A stretch of 41,660 nucleotides of DNA from Clostridiaceae bacterium (lineage in GTDB: Bacteria > Bacillota > Clostridia > Peptostreptococcales > Natronincolaceae), in NCBI GenBank assembly GCA_020832135.1, contig JAFIFG010000038.1, positions 1-41,660 of the forward strand. The letters run 5' to 3'. The translations under genes were made by a program, and so were the position numbers. A model generated the notes under the pieces. That model saw only the letters and a program-made list of their open reading frames with translations, searched no databases and was not told the DNA's origin. Below are positions 27,834-36,306 of this stretch, one piece after another (position 1 is the first letter of the stretch; every line of letters begins with the position of its first letter).

Positions 27834-28649
27834 TTATTTTAAACTCAATATCTCTCTAGCTTCATCAGGAGTAGCAATTGGACGTCCTACTGCTTTCGCT
27901 ATATTCACTACCCTCTCCATTAAAGTGTAGTTACTTTCCTTCACACCTTTATCAATTTCTAGAATATCTTCTAGTCCAGTTCTTATGTTTCCACCCATGG
28001 CGATGGCCATTGTAAGTAGAGGAATATGAGCTTTTCCTATAGCGGTTACAGACCATGTAGATCCCACTGGAAGACTTTCTACCATATGTAATAGATTTCT
28101 AGGTGTTCCCTTTGCTGAACCAGGTACATTCATTACAAGGTTAAAATGTAGTGGAGATTTTAATACACCCTTCTTAGCTAAGTAACTTGCATTGTCTATC
28201 ATAGCTAGGTCAAAAGCTTCGATTTCAGGCTTTACACCATTGGCATTCATTTTATTAATAAGGTGCTCTATTAACTCTGGTGAATTGGCATTTACAGAGG
28301 TTGGAAAGTTGGAGGATCCCGTAGCAAGACTGGCCATTTCGATATTTAGATCCAACATTTGACTTCTCCACTCAGGTGTATTAGCACCACCTCTAGCCCC
28401 TGTAGAAAGCTGAGTAATCATATCTAATTTTCTCTTTTCAATCTCATCTAAAACCTCTTTAAATTTTTCTCTGTCACTGGTGGGCTTACCTTCGTCATCC
28501 CTTACATGAATATGTGCGATAGCCGCTCCCATCTCTCTACACCTTTCAAGATTATCTGTGATTTCTACAGCTGTAATCGGTGTATTTGGATTAAGTTCCT
28601 TTGTGGGAACATTTCCTAAAGGTGCAATAGTTATAATTAGTTTTTCCAT
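27834..28649 (-). CDS. Beta-keto acid cleavage enzyme (BKACE, Kce-like)
   Basis: A 271-residue TIM-barrel enzyme of the DUF849 family. It condenses a beta-keto acid with acetyl-CoA to give acetoacetate and a new CoA thioester. The founding member, Kce, acts on 3-keto-5-aminohexanoate in lysine fermentation. The zinc pair H46/H48 is in AAIAHIHVRDDEG, and GNIRTGLEDIL (about 220-230) holds the conserved Arg and Glu. The lysine-pathway partners kamA, kamDE and kdd are not here, so the substrate need not be the Kce one. It lies 27 nt after a class III aminotransferase, likely co-transcribed. Confidence 0.85.
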   Translation of the reverse strand: MEKLIITIAPLGNVPTKELNPNTPITAVEITDNLERCREMGAAIAHIHVRDDEGKPTSDREKFKEVLDEIEKRKLDMITQLSTGARGGANTPEWRSQMLDLNIEMASLATGSSNFPTSVNANSPELIEHLINKMNANGVKPEIEAFDLAMIDNASYLAKKGVLKSPLHFNLVMNVPGSAKGTPRNLLHMVESLPVGSTWSVTAIGKAHIPLLTMAIAMGGNIRTGLEDILEIDKGVKESNYTLMERVVNIAKAVGRPIATPDEAREILSLK

Positions 28650-28676
28650 TTGTATTCCCCCTAAATAATTTTGCTT

Positions 28677-30083
28677 TTATTCCTTAGTTGCCGCTACTTC
28701 TTGGTTTACTACCCATACATTTGTTCCATAAACATCATCACAGGTTTTCTTAATACCTGCCTCCAAGCCTTCCATCAATTCGTCTATTTCATCCTTAGTG
28801 ATGTTAATTGGCGGTGCAAGTAAGGTATCATCTCCCCTTACACCATCTGCATTACCACCACCTGGATATGGTACAATGCCTGCCTCCAGACAATTAACTA
28901 CAAATTTAGCCTTTAGCTTCATACTAGGATCAAAAGGTTCTTTTGTTTTTTGGTCCTTAACAAATTCCATACCCACCATCAAACCTTTACCACGTATATC
29001 TCCAACGATTGGGTATTTATAAAGCTCCTGTAGTCTTTCCATAAAGTATGCACCTTGAACTGCTGCATTTTCAACATAGTTTTCCCTCTCAATGATTTCT
29101 ATTACCTTCACTCCTACTCCACAGGATAGTGGATTACTAGCATAGGTGTGTCCATGGACAAAATCTCCTGTTCCCTTTACCATAATGGTGTTGAAAATCT
29201 CATCGTTACATACTGTAGCTCCTATAGGTGTATACCCTGCACTCATACCCTTTGCACATGTTATGATGTCCGGCTTAGCATCAAAATGATCTCCTCCAAA
29301 TTTCTTACCGGTTCTACCAAAGCCCGCCATAACTTCATCCATGATGAGTAATATATCATATTTGCTACAGATTTCTCTGACCATATCAAAGTAAATCTTT
29401 TCTGGATGTATTCCTGGCGCTGCTGAACCTACCACTGGCTCCGTAATAAATGCTGCTATATTGTCAGGTCCTTGTCTTAAGATCTCAGCCTCTAAGTCTT
29501 GGGCAGCTCTTATGCTGGTTTCTTCTGGGGTTTTGCATCCCCATGGATTTCTGTAATGATAAAATTGCTGTATCTTCGGAAAGCTTATTAACATCGGGTC
29601 ATAAATCTTTCTTCTTCCAGTAATCCCTGTCATGGATAAAGATCCCATAGTATTACCGTGAAAAGAATTCCATTTAGAAATAACCTTCCACTTGGATGTG
29701 TTTTTTCCATCTCTTTCTACAAAATATTGTCTAGCCATCTTTAAGGCTGTTTCTGTAGATTCCGAACCACCAGATACAAAATATACGTGGTTCAAGTCCC
29801 CCGGTGTCCATTCACTCACCTTTTTAGCACATTCTTCAATTACATCTACTGTCCATCTAGACAAATGGGTAAAAGCTATACGTTCCATTTGTTCCTTTGC
29901 GAACTCTGCCACTTCCTTGTTGCCATGACCTATATTAGCAACTGCTGATCCTGAACATGCATCTAAATACTTCTTGCCACCTTCTCCATAAAGGTAAACA
30001 CCTTCGCCCCTTTCAATCTTGGGGTAATGCCAGTTTTGATTGCGGTAAAAAACATGGTTTTGAGGAGCCTTGTTGGCACTCAT
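28677..30083 (-). CDS. Class III PLP-dependent aminotransferase
   Basis: A 468-residue fold-type I aminotransferase of the omega-amino-acid group. PLP phosphate-binding GGSEST (105-110), the aromatic/His stack in SFHGNTMGSLS (140-150), Asp in LIMDEVMAGFGRTG (D249) and Schiff-base Lys in CAKGMSAGYTP (K278) are present, with the C-terminal RGDDTLLAPPINIT. Family substrates include beta-alanine, taurine, 4-aminobutyrate and beta-amino acids. Pairing with a beta-keto acid cleavage enzyme favours an amino donor that becomes a beta-keto acid, i.e. a beta-amino acid. That is inference. AGGGAGGG precedes ATG 30083. Confidence 0.88.
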   Translation of the reverse strand: MSANKAPQNHVFYRNQNWHYPKIERGEGVYLYGEGGKKYLDACSGSAVANIGHGNKEVAEFAKEQMERIAFTHLSRWTVDVIEECAKKVSEWTPGDLNHVYFVSGGSESTETALKMARQYFVERDGKNTSKWKVISKWNSFHGNTMGSLSMTGITGRRKIYDPMLISFPKIQQFYHYRNPWGCKTPEETSIRAAQDLEAEILRQGPDNIAAFITEPVVGSAAPGIHPEKIYFDMVREICSKYDILLIMDEVMAGFGRTGKKFGGDHFDAKPDIITCAKGMSAGYTPIGATVCNDEIFNTIMVKGTGDFVHGHTYASNPLSCGVGVKVIEIIERENYVENAAVQGAYFMERLQELYKYPIVGDIRGKGLMVGMEFVKDQKTKEPFDPSMKLKAKFVVNCLEAGIVPYPGGGNADGVRGDDTLLAPPINITKDEIDELMEGLEAGIKKTCDDVYGTNVWVVNQEVAATKE

Positions 30084-30194
30084 TTGATAACCCTCCCTTT
30101 ATTATTATTTAATAATTTTCACCACGCTGATGCAAAGGATATAGTGTCATAAAAATTTAACTATTATTAATTTTTTGAAAACTGAGCCTATGAA

Positions 30195-30270
30195 AAAACC
30201 CAGTATAACAATACCCACTTTTTAATCTTTTGTTTTAAAGAATAAAATAGGTATGATTATACTGGGTTTT
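30195..30270 (-). terminator. Terminator hairpin between DUF3870 and the aminotransferase
   Basis: A perfect 14-bp stem, AAAACCCAGTATAA / TTATACTGGGTTTT, partly extended inside (AATACC / GGTAT), followed by six T on the minus strand. It isolates the DUF3870 gene from the aminotransferase. The rest of 30084-30322 shows no gene and no strong promoter. Confidence 0.75.
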
Positions 30271-30322
30271 ACTTACTTAGCAATTATGGGTATCACAACT
30301 GTTGTAAGAAAAGCAGCACCTG

Positions 30323-30760
30323 CTATTTTTTTGTCTGTTCCAATTCCCATGTGTTGTAGCGTTCAATGCTTCCTCTTATGGCTACACATATAGCTTTTTG
30401 AGCATAACCATGATATCTGTGTTTAATTACTTGGATTATATCATCGATATCTTCCTCGTGCACATTGTGCCCAACAAGGACAGACTTTACAAAGTCTTTT
30501 GCTTCTTGAGTAAGTAGCGTACAAGAGACATCGATAATCCTACCGGTTTTGTTATTGATAATTACCCCTACTCCAACCACCTTGTGTAGAGCAGCAGCCG
30601 GAATTTCTGACGGTAGTTTAGCATAGGAAATAAAATAAACCGTATCTTCTTCGTAGTATTTCATTGCACCACCACACAGAATCAATATTTTTTCTTTAAT
30701 GCTATTATATATTCTATAATACTCCATGACAACTTCCATATATGGTAATACTTTCTTCAA
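30323..30760 (-). CDS. DUF3870 domain protein
   Basis: Up to 145 residues. The conserved part begins MKYYEEDTVYFISYAKLP and continues VVGVGVIINNKTGRIIDVS, LTQEAKDFVKSVLVGHNV and IKHRYHGYAQKAICVAIRG, matching the DUF3870 family, which has no known function. It tends to lie near amino-acid and carboxylate catabolism genes. The start is unclear: TTG 30760 is the longest frame, internal ATGs exist, and the family core would fit a start at about 30667 (the ATG of MKYYEED). No clear ribosome site decides it. Cytoplasmic; no membrane segment. Confidence 0.72.
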   Translation of the reverse strand: MKKVLPYMEVVMEYYRIYNSIKEKILILCGGAMKYYEEDTVYFISYAKLPSEIPAAALHKVVGVGVIINNKTGRIIDVSCTLLTQEAKDFVKSVLVGHNVHEEDIDDIIQVIKHRYHGYAQKAICVAIRGSIERYNTWELEQTKK

Positions 30761-30842
30761 TTTGGCATTTTTACCTGTTTTCTTACCTCAACATAGTTTT
30801 TTCTCTCTATATCTCTATTTTTCTAAAAATTAGCCTCAAAGT

Positions 30843-30900
30843 AAAATTCGGCTACGGTTCAGCAGGAGTAAAAACTCCCTCCGAATCGCAGCCGAATTTT
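30843..30900 (-). terminator. Multi-tier terminator hairpin of the tagO gene
   Basis: Outer stem AAAATTCGGCT / AGCCGAATTTT (11 bp), a second tier CGGTTC / GAATCG (with a wobble) and a third GGAG / CTCC. It overlaps the tagO stop codon. The T-run is short. Confidence 0.65.
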
Positions 30901-31942
30901 ATGAGTTGGCCTTTCGTTCTTGAGGTTTCTTCACCAAACCTATACCAACAGCTCCTAATAAAATTAAGATCGAAACCACTCCTATAATAGAATAGGCTGT
31001 GGATCCACTACTATCAGCAACAAGAATTGCACTTCCTCCCAATATCATGCTTATAAAATACAAAACTAAGACCGTTTGTCTCTGACTAAGTCCTTGTTCT
31101 AAAAGTCTATGGTGTAAATGCCCCTTATCCGCCTCCATAATGGGCCTTTTATTAATAAGTCTTCTGATGATGGCAAAGGTGGTATCAAATATAGGTATCC
31201 CCAATGCCAATACTGGAATAGCCACTGCTATGGTGGTGGCACTTTTAATCAATCCTTCTATGGAAATGGTAGCCAGTACAAATCCCACCAATAAGGAACC
31301 CGTATCCCCCATAAATATTTTTGCCGGATTAAAATTATAAGGCAAGAACCCTATTAAAGATCCTGCTAATATAAGTAAAACCATAGCTACTTGTGTCTGT
31401 CCATTTAAAAATGCTACTGCCGCCAAAGATAATGCAGCAATGGAGGAAACACCAGCTGCCAATCCATCTAATCCATCGATTAGATTAACAGTATTGGTAA
31501 TTCCTACAATCCAAAAGACCGTCACAGGAATACTTAACATCTGTAGTGCTGTGATGCCCTCTGGCTTATCTAGGATATTTGTAACAAATTCAATTCTCAT
31601 GCCACTATTAACAACGATTAATGCCGCTATAATCTGTCCCATAAGCTTGTATTTTGCAGAGATTTCCTTAGCATCATCTATAATACCTACTATGACAATG
31701 ATGGTTGCTCCCGCCAAAATACCCATGAGCTTTGTATTCATATCCACCATAATGATAGTGGATAGTAAAAATGCCATGTATATGGCTAAGCCCCCTAGCC
31801 TTGGTATTGGGGTTTTATGAACCCTCCTATTATCTTTAGGTACGTCTATCGCCCCTATTTTATAAGCAATCTTTTTTGCATAGGGAGTTAATAGGTACGA
31901 AATTGACATTGCTATAATAAATGTCAAGATATAATTGTCCAT
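30899..31942 (-). CDS. tagO: Undecaprenyl-phosphate GlcNAc-1-phosphate transferase (TagO/WecA-like)
   Basis: A 347-residue multi-pass membrane enzyme of the MraY/WecA superfamily that loads GlcNAc-1-P on undecaprenyl phosphate, starting wall teichoic acid or other glycan synthesis. Signature loops: DVPKDNRRVHKTPIPRLGGL (38-57), a DD pair in IIDDAKEISAKYK, NLIDGLDGLAAGVSSIAA, NPAKIFMGDTGSLLVGF, and a C-terminal-loop DKGHLHHRLL typical of WecA/TagO rather than MraY. Genomic neighbours wecB and upp agree with the firmicute tagO locus. It lies 4 nt after comEB. Confidence 0.9.
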   Translation of the reverse strand: MDNYILTFIIAMSISYLLTPYAKKIAYKIGAIDVPKDNRRVHKTPIPRLGGLAIYMAFLLSTIIMVDMNTKLMGILAGATIIVIVGIIDDAKEISAKYKLMGQIIAALIVVNSGMRIEFVTNILDKPEGITALQMLSIPVTVFWIVGITNTVNLIDGLDGLAAGVSSIAALSLAAVAFLNGQTQVAMVLLILAGSLIGFLPYNFNPAKIFMGDTGSLLVGFVLATISIEGLIKSATTIAVAIPVLALGIPIFDTTFAIIRRLINKRPIMEADKGHLHHRLLEQGLSQRQTVLVLYFISMILGGSAILVADSSGSTAYSIIGVVSILILLGAVGIGLVKKPQERKANS

Positions 31943-31946
31943 TGTT

Positions 31947-32411
31947 TCACTCCATTCTTGTGCTCTTATCTTCTGTATACTTTTCTACAATAATTCCTGC
32001 CTCCTGCAGCATTTCCTCTGACAAGGAGTCGGGGTAATCCCCTTTAAAGATGATCTCTTTAATTCCAGCATTGATAATCATCTTGGTGCAAATAATGCAA
32101 GGCTTATGGGTGACATAGATCGTACTCTCCTTTATATTTACCCCATGGAGAGCCGCCTGTATAATAGCATTTTGTTCAGCATGAAGCCCTCTACAGAGCT
32201 CATGTCTCTCTCCTGAAGGAACACCAAGCTCGTCCCTAAGACATCCTGCTTCCTGACAATGTTTAATACCAGTGGGTACACCATTGTATCCACTGGTTAA
32301 TATTCTTTTATTATTTACGATAACTGCCCCTACTTGTCGTCTCTGGCAAGTGGAGCGTTTCTTAATGACCTCCGCCATCTCCATATAGTACTGATCCCAT
32401 GAAGGTCGCAC
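31947..32411 (-). CDS. comEB: dCMP deaminase family protein (ComEB-like)
   Basis: A 154-residue zinc deaminase that turns dCMP into dUMP for thymidylate synthesis. Zinc motif [14 protein letters not shown] with the proton-shuttle Glu, and [14 protein letters not shown] supplying two Cys; the N-terminal [20 protein letters not shown] and the inserted [10 protein letters not shown] segment are typical of the ComEB/dCMP-deaminase type. The GTG at 32411 has AGGAG 6 nt upstream; a TTG two codons earlier would overlap the site. Coupled to tagO (4-nt gap). Confidence 0.9.
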   Translation of the reverse strand: MRPSWDQYYMEMAEVIKKRSTCQRRQVGAVIVNNKRILTSGYNGVPTGIKHCQEAGCLRDELGVPSGERHELCRGLHAEQNAIIQAALHGVNIKESTIYVTHKPCIICTKMIINAGIKEIIFKGDYPDSLSEEMLQEAGIIVEKYTEDKSTRME

Positions 32412-32574
32412 AAGCAAGCAACTCCTATCTTACTAATTTAATTATGTCTATCATATCATAAATTTATTACTTCCATACTAAATGTAATGAAATTGTAATA
32501 TATAATTATACAATCTCTATTATATTACTTTCACATCACAAGTACAAGGAATTACCCATGGTGATTTATGTCAA

Positions 32575-33786
32575 TTAGGTTAATACTTCCTTTAGATAGT
32601 TATATATAATTTCTGCTGTTTTGACAACAGATTCTATTTCCACATATTCATCGGCGGAATGAAAATTTTCACCCGTAGGACCGAATACATAGGTGGGAAG
32701 CTTTGCACGATCCCCTAGGGAGTTGAAATCTCCTATACTTGGAAAATAAGCAATCTCCGGTGCCTTGCCCACAGCCTCTTCAACACTTCTTTTTAAAGCC
32801 TTTGTATAGGGGTTGCTTTCTGATACTGTATAGGGGTTAAATCCTCCGGAATCTGTATGAGGAGCATCCCTAAAGGTCATGGTGGCAATAGATTGTATAC
32901 CCGCTCTTTGAATTGCCTCCTCCACTTCTCTTCTTAAATAAGAAAGGTCTTCTCCCCTTACTGTATGTCTGAAGATGGTAAAGGATGCAGTATCCGCTAC
33001 ACTACATGCAGCCCCTCCACCTTTAAACTCGATCACCGCAATAGATCCCTTTCCTAATTTAGGATCCTCCACTAGCTTTGCCTTTTTAAGCTCCAACAAT
33101 ACCTTTGCAGCATCAGATATAGCATCTATTCCCTTTTCCGGACTAGCAGCATGGCTACTTTTCCCCCTAAAGGTAACCGTATAGTTCCAACCACCCCTCG
33201 CCCCTAAGCATAAACAAGGAAATGGTTTATCAGAAAAACTACTACTGGGCTCTGGAACTACAGCAGTGTCCACATAGTCTGTATAGCCATCCAGGATAAG
33301 TGCATCTGTTCCCAAGCCATAGGGCCCCTCTTCATCAGAAACAAAGGTGTATAGAATTTCCCCATTGAAATTTTCCACCGTATTATAAAAAGCTTCCACC
33401 GCCAACATAATAGCAGCACATCCAGCCTTCATATCCAGCGCCCCGACACCATAGAGTCTATCTCCCTCCACTTCTGCACCTAAGGGATCCTTAGTCCAGC
33501 CTTCACATATTTCCACTGTATCTAAATGTCCATTCAGCAGCACAATAGGTCCTTCATCCTCGCCCTGTAATCGTCCCACCACATTGACACCTCTAAAATT
33601 TGTAACCTTTTTTTCATGATATCGATGATAACTAGCATCAAGACCCTTCTCCTTCAACCAGTTATATGTATATTTCATAACTTCCTCTTCTTTAAAGTAA
33701 GGACTGTAAATTTTCACCAGATCAGATACCAAATCTGTAACCTTTTCACGATTAATGTATTGAGCTACCTTCTTTTCTAAAGTAAT
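32575..33786 (-). CDS. M20 family metallopeptidase/deacylase with probable ATT start
   Basis: A zinc hydrolase of the ArgE/DapE/M20 group (about 403 residues from ATT 33786; 385 from TTG 33732). Metal ligands and catalytic residues: GHLDTVE (His, Asp), GVGALDMKAG (bridging Asp), SDEEGPYG (catalytic and metal Glu), a dimerisation-domain His in KSSHAASPEKG, and the last ligand His in TGENFHSADE. The frame stays open and family-like upstream of TTG 33732 (VAQYINREKVTDLVSDLVKI) and reaches a perfect AAGGAGG (33796-33802). No ATG, GTG or TTG exists in that part, so ATT at 33786 (or 33789) probably starts translation. Substrate unknown; cytoplasmic. Confidence 0.85.
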   Translation of the reverse strand: MTLEKKVAQYINREKVTDLVSDLVKIYSPYFKEEEVMKYTYNWLKEKGLDASYHRYHEKKVTNFRGVNVVGRLQGEDEGPIVLLNGHLDTVEICEGWTKDPLGAEVEGDRLYGVGALDMKAGCAAIMLAVEAFYNTVENFNGEILYTFVSDEEGPYGLGTDALILDGYTDYVDTAVVPEPSSSFSDKPFPCLCLGARGGWNYTVTFRGKSSHAASPEKGIDAISDAAKVLLELKKAKLVEDPKLGKGSIAVIEFKGGGAACSVADTASFTIFRHTVRGEDLSYLRREVEEAIQRAGIQSIATMTFRDAPHTDSGGFNPYTVSESNPYTKALKRSVEEAVGKAPEIAYFPSIGDFNSLGDRAKLPTYVFGPTGENFHSADEYVEIESVVKTAEIIYNYLKEVLT

Positions 33787-33880
33787 AATAATCAGCCTCC
33801 TTAATAATTATAATTTTCTTTATTTTATCACTAGTATAACATCTTAGAGGTTTTTATGCCACCCAGGGAGAAAGTACAAA

Positions 33881-33927
33881 AAAGGTAAGGTCGATGGATA
33901 GCTTTCACTAACCTCAACCTTACCTTT
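33881..33927 (-). terminator. Terminator of upp (after repeat copy C)
   Basis: A perfect 11-bp stem AAAGGTAAGGT / ACCTTACCTTT, followed by six T on the minus strand. Confidence 0.75.
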
Positions 33928-33953
33928 ATTTTCAACTCATCTAACATTCAGAT

Positions 33954-34142
33954 GAAAATCAAATATATTAAGCGAATGCATTTGAGAGGATTGGAGTAAC
34001 TCTTAGTAAATGGAAGTGAAAAATCCGTTAAGAAAACCGTATGTTTGAGCGCAGCGAGTTTGCGGATTTTAGGATTTTTTACTGTAATGAGCTTTAGAGT
34101 TGTCAATACTCGAAATAGCATGAGTGTATATATTTGATTTTC
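33954..34142. repeat. 189-bp palindromic dispersed repeat, copy C
   Basis: Termini GAAAATCAAATATAT and ATATATTTGATTTTC. Ends 31 nt past the upp stop codon, and the upp terminator follows it. It is in the same orientation as the others, with a central TTTGAGCGCAGCGAG. Confidence 0.9.
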
Positions 34143-34173
34143 AACACCAAACCTAGATAATAATACAATAAAT

Positions 34174-34803
34174 TTACTTTGTTCCGAATAATCTATCTCC
34201 AGCATCTCCTAATCCAGGAACAATATAAGCATGATCATTTAATTTTTCATCAATAGCACCTACGTAAATATCTACATCATCATGATTTTTTTGTATAAGC
34301 TCAATACCTTCAGGAGAAGAAATCAAACATACTAATTTTATATTGGTGGCACCTCTGTTTTTCAAGAACTGAATAGCAGCATTAGCAGATCCTCCAGTAG
34401 CCAGCATAGGATCCAGTACAATAAGATCTCTTTCCTCTACATCAGAAGGTAGCTTGCAGTAATATTCTACCGGCTCCAATGTTTCAGGATCTCTATAAAG
34501 CCCCACGTGACCTACCTTAGCAGCAGGGATAAGCTGTAATATACCATCCACCATACCAAGACCAGCTCTTAAAATAGGTACAATACCTAACTTTTTACCT
34601 GAAATAACTTTAGATTTTGTCTTGCAAACAGGGGTTTCAATTTCTATTTCCTGTAATTGTAAATCTCTAGTTACTTCATACCCCATCAGCATAGATACTT
34701 CCTTCACCAAGTCTCTGAAATCCTTAGCACCTGTATTCTTGTCCCTAATTAATGTTAACTTGTGTTGAATTAATGGATGGTCTATTGTAATTACCTTCGC
34801 CAT
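34174..34803 (-). CDS. upp: Uracil phosphoribosyltransferase
   Basis: A 209-residue salvage enzyme making UMP from uracil and PRPP. The PRPP loop reads [18 protein letters not shown] (about 127-144), with the uracil-binding [17 protein letters not shown] at the C-terminus and the flexible-loop [13 protein letters not shown]. Length equals the family norm. Between repeat copies C (3') and D (5'), downstream of rpiB as in other firmicutes (rpiB ... glyA-upp in Bacillus; glyA is missing here). A GAGGAGG site precedes ATG 34803. Confidence 0.97.
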   Translation of the reverse strand: MAKVITIDHPLIQHKLTLIRDKNTGAKDFRDLVKEVSMLMGYEVTRDLQLQEIEIETPVCKTKSKVISGKKLGIVPILRAGLGMVDGILQLIPAAKVGHVGLYRDPETLEPVEYYCKLPSDVEERDLIVLDPMLATGGSANAAIQFLKNRGATNIKLVCLISSPEGIELIQKNHDDVDIYVGAIDEKLNDHAYIVPGLGDAGDRLFGTK

Positions 34804-34851
34804 GAAAATCTCCTCCTCTTCATTTATACAGTTTCCTTGTCTTCTTCAAGT

Positions 34852-35040
34852 CAAAAGCCAATATATTAAGGGAATGCATTTGAAAGTATTGCAACAACTC
34901 TTAGCAAGTGGAAGTGAAGAATTCGTTAAGAAATCCGTATGTTTGAGTGTAGCGAGTTTGCGGATTTTAGAATTTTTTACTGGAACGAGCTTTAGAGTTG
35001 TCAATACTTGAAATAGCATGAGTGTATATATTTGCTTTTC
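34852..35040. repeat. 189-bp palindromic dispersed repeat, copy D
   Basis: Termini slightly eroded (CAAAAGCCAATATAT ... ATATATTTGCTTTTC). Compensating changes keep the ends complementary: GCC-type on one side faces TTTGCTTTT on the other only in part. It ends 1 nt from the rpiB stop codon and reaches within 48 nt of the upp start. Confidence 0.88.
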
Positions 35041-35041
35041 A

Positions 35042-35491
35042 CTACTTACAATATTTTTTCTCTATTCCAGTGATTTTATCAATTCTTCTTTGATGTCTGT
35101 CACCTTCAAATTCCGTACCTAGCCATATATCCACTATTTCTAATGCTAGACCAGGCCCAGTTACCCTGCCTCCTAAGGCTAATACATTGGTATCATTGTG
35201 TTGTCTAGTAGCCTTTGCTGAAAAACAGTCCCCTACAAGAGCACAGCGGACTCCCGGTATTTTATTGGCGGCAATAGATATACCTATTCCTGTGCCACAT
35301 ATCAAGATGCCTTTTTCGTATTTATTCTCAGCCACTGCTTCTCCTACCACTTCCGCGAATTCAGGATAATCACAGGAGGCCTCTGAATCTGTGCCAAAAT
35401 CCTCTACTTCTATTCCTTTGTTGGCTAAGTGTTCTTTAATAAGCTGCTTTAAAGCATATCCTCCATGATCGCTTCCTATAGCTATCTTCAT
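35042..35491 (-). CDS. rpiB: Ribose-5-phosphate isomerase B
   Basis: A 149-residue RpiB/LacAB-family isomerase of the pentose phosphate pathway. N-terminal MKIAIGSDHGGYALKQLIKE, catalytic Cys in GILICGTGIGISIAANKIPG (about 60-80), and the NVLALGGRVTGPGLA and HQRRIDKI ends are present. ATG at 35491 has GGAGG 8 nt upstream; an in-frame ATG five codons earlier overlaps that site. Bacillus RpiB (YwlF) sits next to ywlE, as here. The stop codon abuts repeat D. Confidence 0.95.
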   Translation of the reverse strand: MKIAIGSDHGGYALKQLIKEHLANKGIEVEDFGTDSEASCDYPEFAEVVGEAVAENKYEKGILICGTGIGISIAANKIPGVRCALVGDCFSAKATRQHNDTNVLALGGRVTGPGLALEIVDIWLGTEFEGDRHQRRIDKITGIEKKYCK

Positions 35492-35554
35492 TTTCCACAC
35501 CTCCATGATTTAATCCAAACCAGTATAGTATTCTATATTTTTTACTAAAAACCT

Positions 35555-36253
35555 TTATTTTTTTGATATTTTTTTTAGTAATTTTTTCAAGGCATTTTCT
35601 ATTTCCTCTGCACTTCGCCTATAGACTTCTATGGGATGGCCAAAAGGATCCATAATATCTAATTGAGGAAGTTGACTTTTTAATCTGATTAATTCATCTT
35701 CATCCTCTTGGATTTGATGTACAAATTCCTCTTCTATTTTCTTCACTTCTTCTTCTATTCTATTCAATTCTTTTATAAGAATTTGTCTTTTTTTCTTGAA
35801 TTGCTGTAGAGTTTCTTTGTTTTCCAAAAGAAGCTGTTTCTTTTTTTCTTGAATTTTTCTATAAACTTCATTCATCTCGTCCAATACAACATCTATTTCC
35901 TTACCAGTATGGGCATATTCCTTTAGGGTATATACCTTACCCTTCGCTTTAGGTTCTATACTTAACACTGCATTTTTATGGTTAGTGGTCATGGTAAGGA
36001 TCAAATCAGCCTCATGAATCAATTCCTTTGTCAGTGGTGTGGCCTTATGTTGTTTTAAAGATAATCCCCTTTCCTCCATGATTACCCTGGAGGCTTGGGC
36101 TGCTCCATCTCCCTTCATAGCACTGGTGCCTGCGGAAATAACCTTAACATCTCCCAAGTTGTGTTCTTCCTTCTCTAAAACATCCTTAAAGAGAGCCTCC
36201 GCCATACTGCTACGACAAGTATTTCCAGTACAAACAAACAAGATAGTTTTCAT
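35555..36253 (-). CDS. ywlE: Low-molecular-weight phosphatase (YwlE-like) with coiled-coil insertion
   Basis: A 232-residue enzyme where the family has about 150. The P-loop CTGNTCRSSMAEALF (C8, R14) carries Thr12 at the place that in Bacillus YwlE (Thr11) selects phosphoarginine over phosphotyrosine, so a protein-arginine phosphatase is likely. After VYTLKEYAHTGKEID an extra, highly charged Lys/Glu/Gln segment (about 116-197) with heptad character precedes the catalytic Asp in IMDPFGHPIEVYRRSAEEI (D202). The insertion is in frame and the downstream catalytic half is intact, so it looks like a domain insertion. A split start near ATG 36253 is supported by GGAAGG. Confidence 0.88.
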   Translation of the reverse strand: MKTILFVCTGNTCRSSMAEALFKDVLEKEEHNLGDVKVISAGTSAMKGDGAAQASRVIMEERGLSLKQHKATPLTKELIHEADLILTMTTNHKNAVLSIEPKAKGKVYTLKEYAHTGKEIDVVLDEMNEVYRKIQEKKKQLLLENKETLQQFKKKRQILIKELNRIEEEVKKIEEEFVHQIQEDEDELIRLKSQLPQLDIMDPFGHPIEVYRRSAEEIENALKKLLKKISKK

Positions 36254-36279
36254 ATTTTCACACCCTTCCTTTATGAACC

Positions 36280-36292
36280 GGTGCCAGGCACC
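36280..36292. repeat. Short palindrome GGTGCCAGGCACC
   Basis: A 6-bp stem with a 1-nt loop followed on the plus strand by TTTTT, lying between tsaC and ywlE. It looks like the short palindromic motif scattered in many bacterial genomes; role unknown. Confidence 0.5.
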
Positions 36293-36306
36293 TTTTTGTT
36301 TATTTA

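Larger units (their letters stand above)
33787..34173. other. 387-nt gap: ribosome site, terminator and repeat copy C
   Basis: Contains the AAGGAGG of the M20 gene, an AT-rich promoter region with no decisive -35, the upp terminator (33881-33927) and the 189-bp repeat (33954-34142). A frame running through the repeat is not called as a gene. Confidence 0.7.

Noticed and set aside
30084-30194. Sigma-54 promoter before the aminotransferase
   Set aside because: TGACAC and TTGC occur, but the spacing between the GG and GC positions is 13, not 10.
33948-34205. Open frame through repeat copy C (85 codons)
   Set aside because: Overlaps the upp end in another frame and the repeat; no ribosome site.
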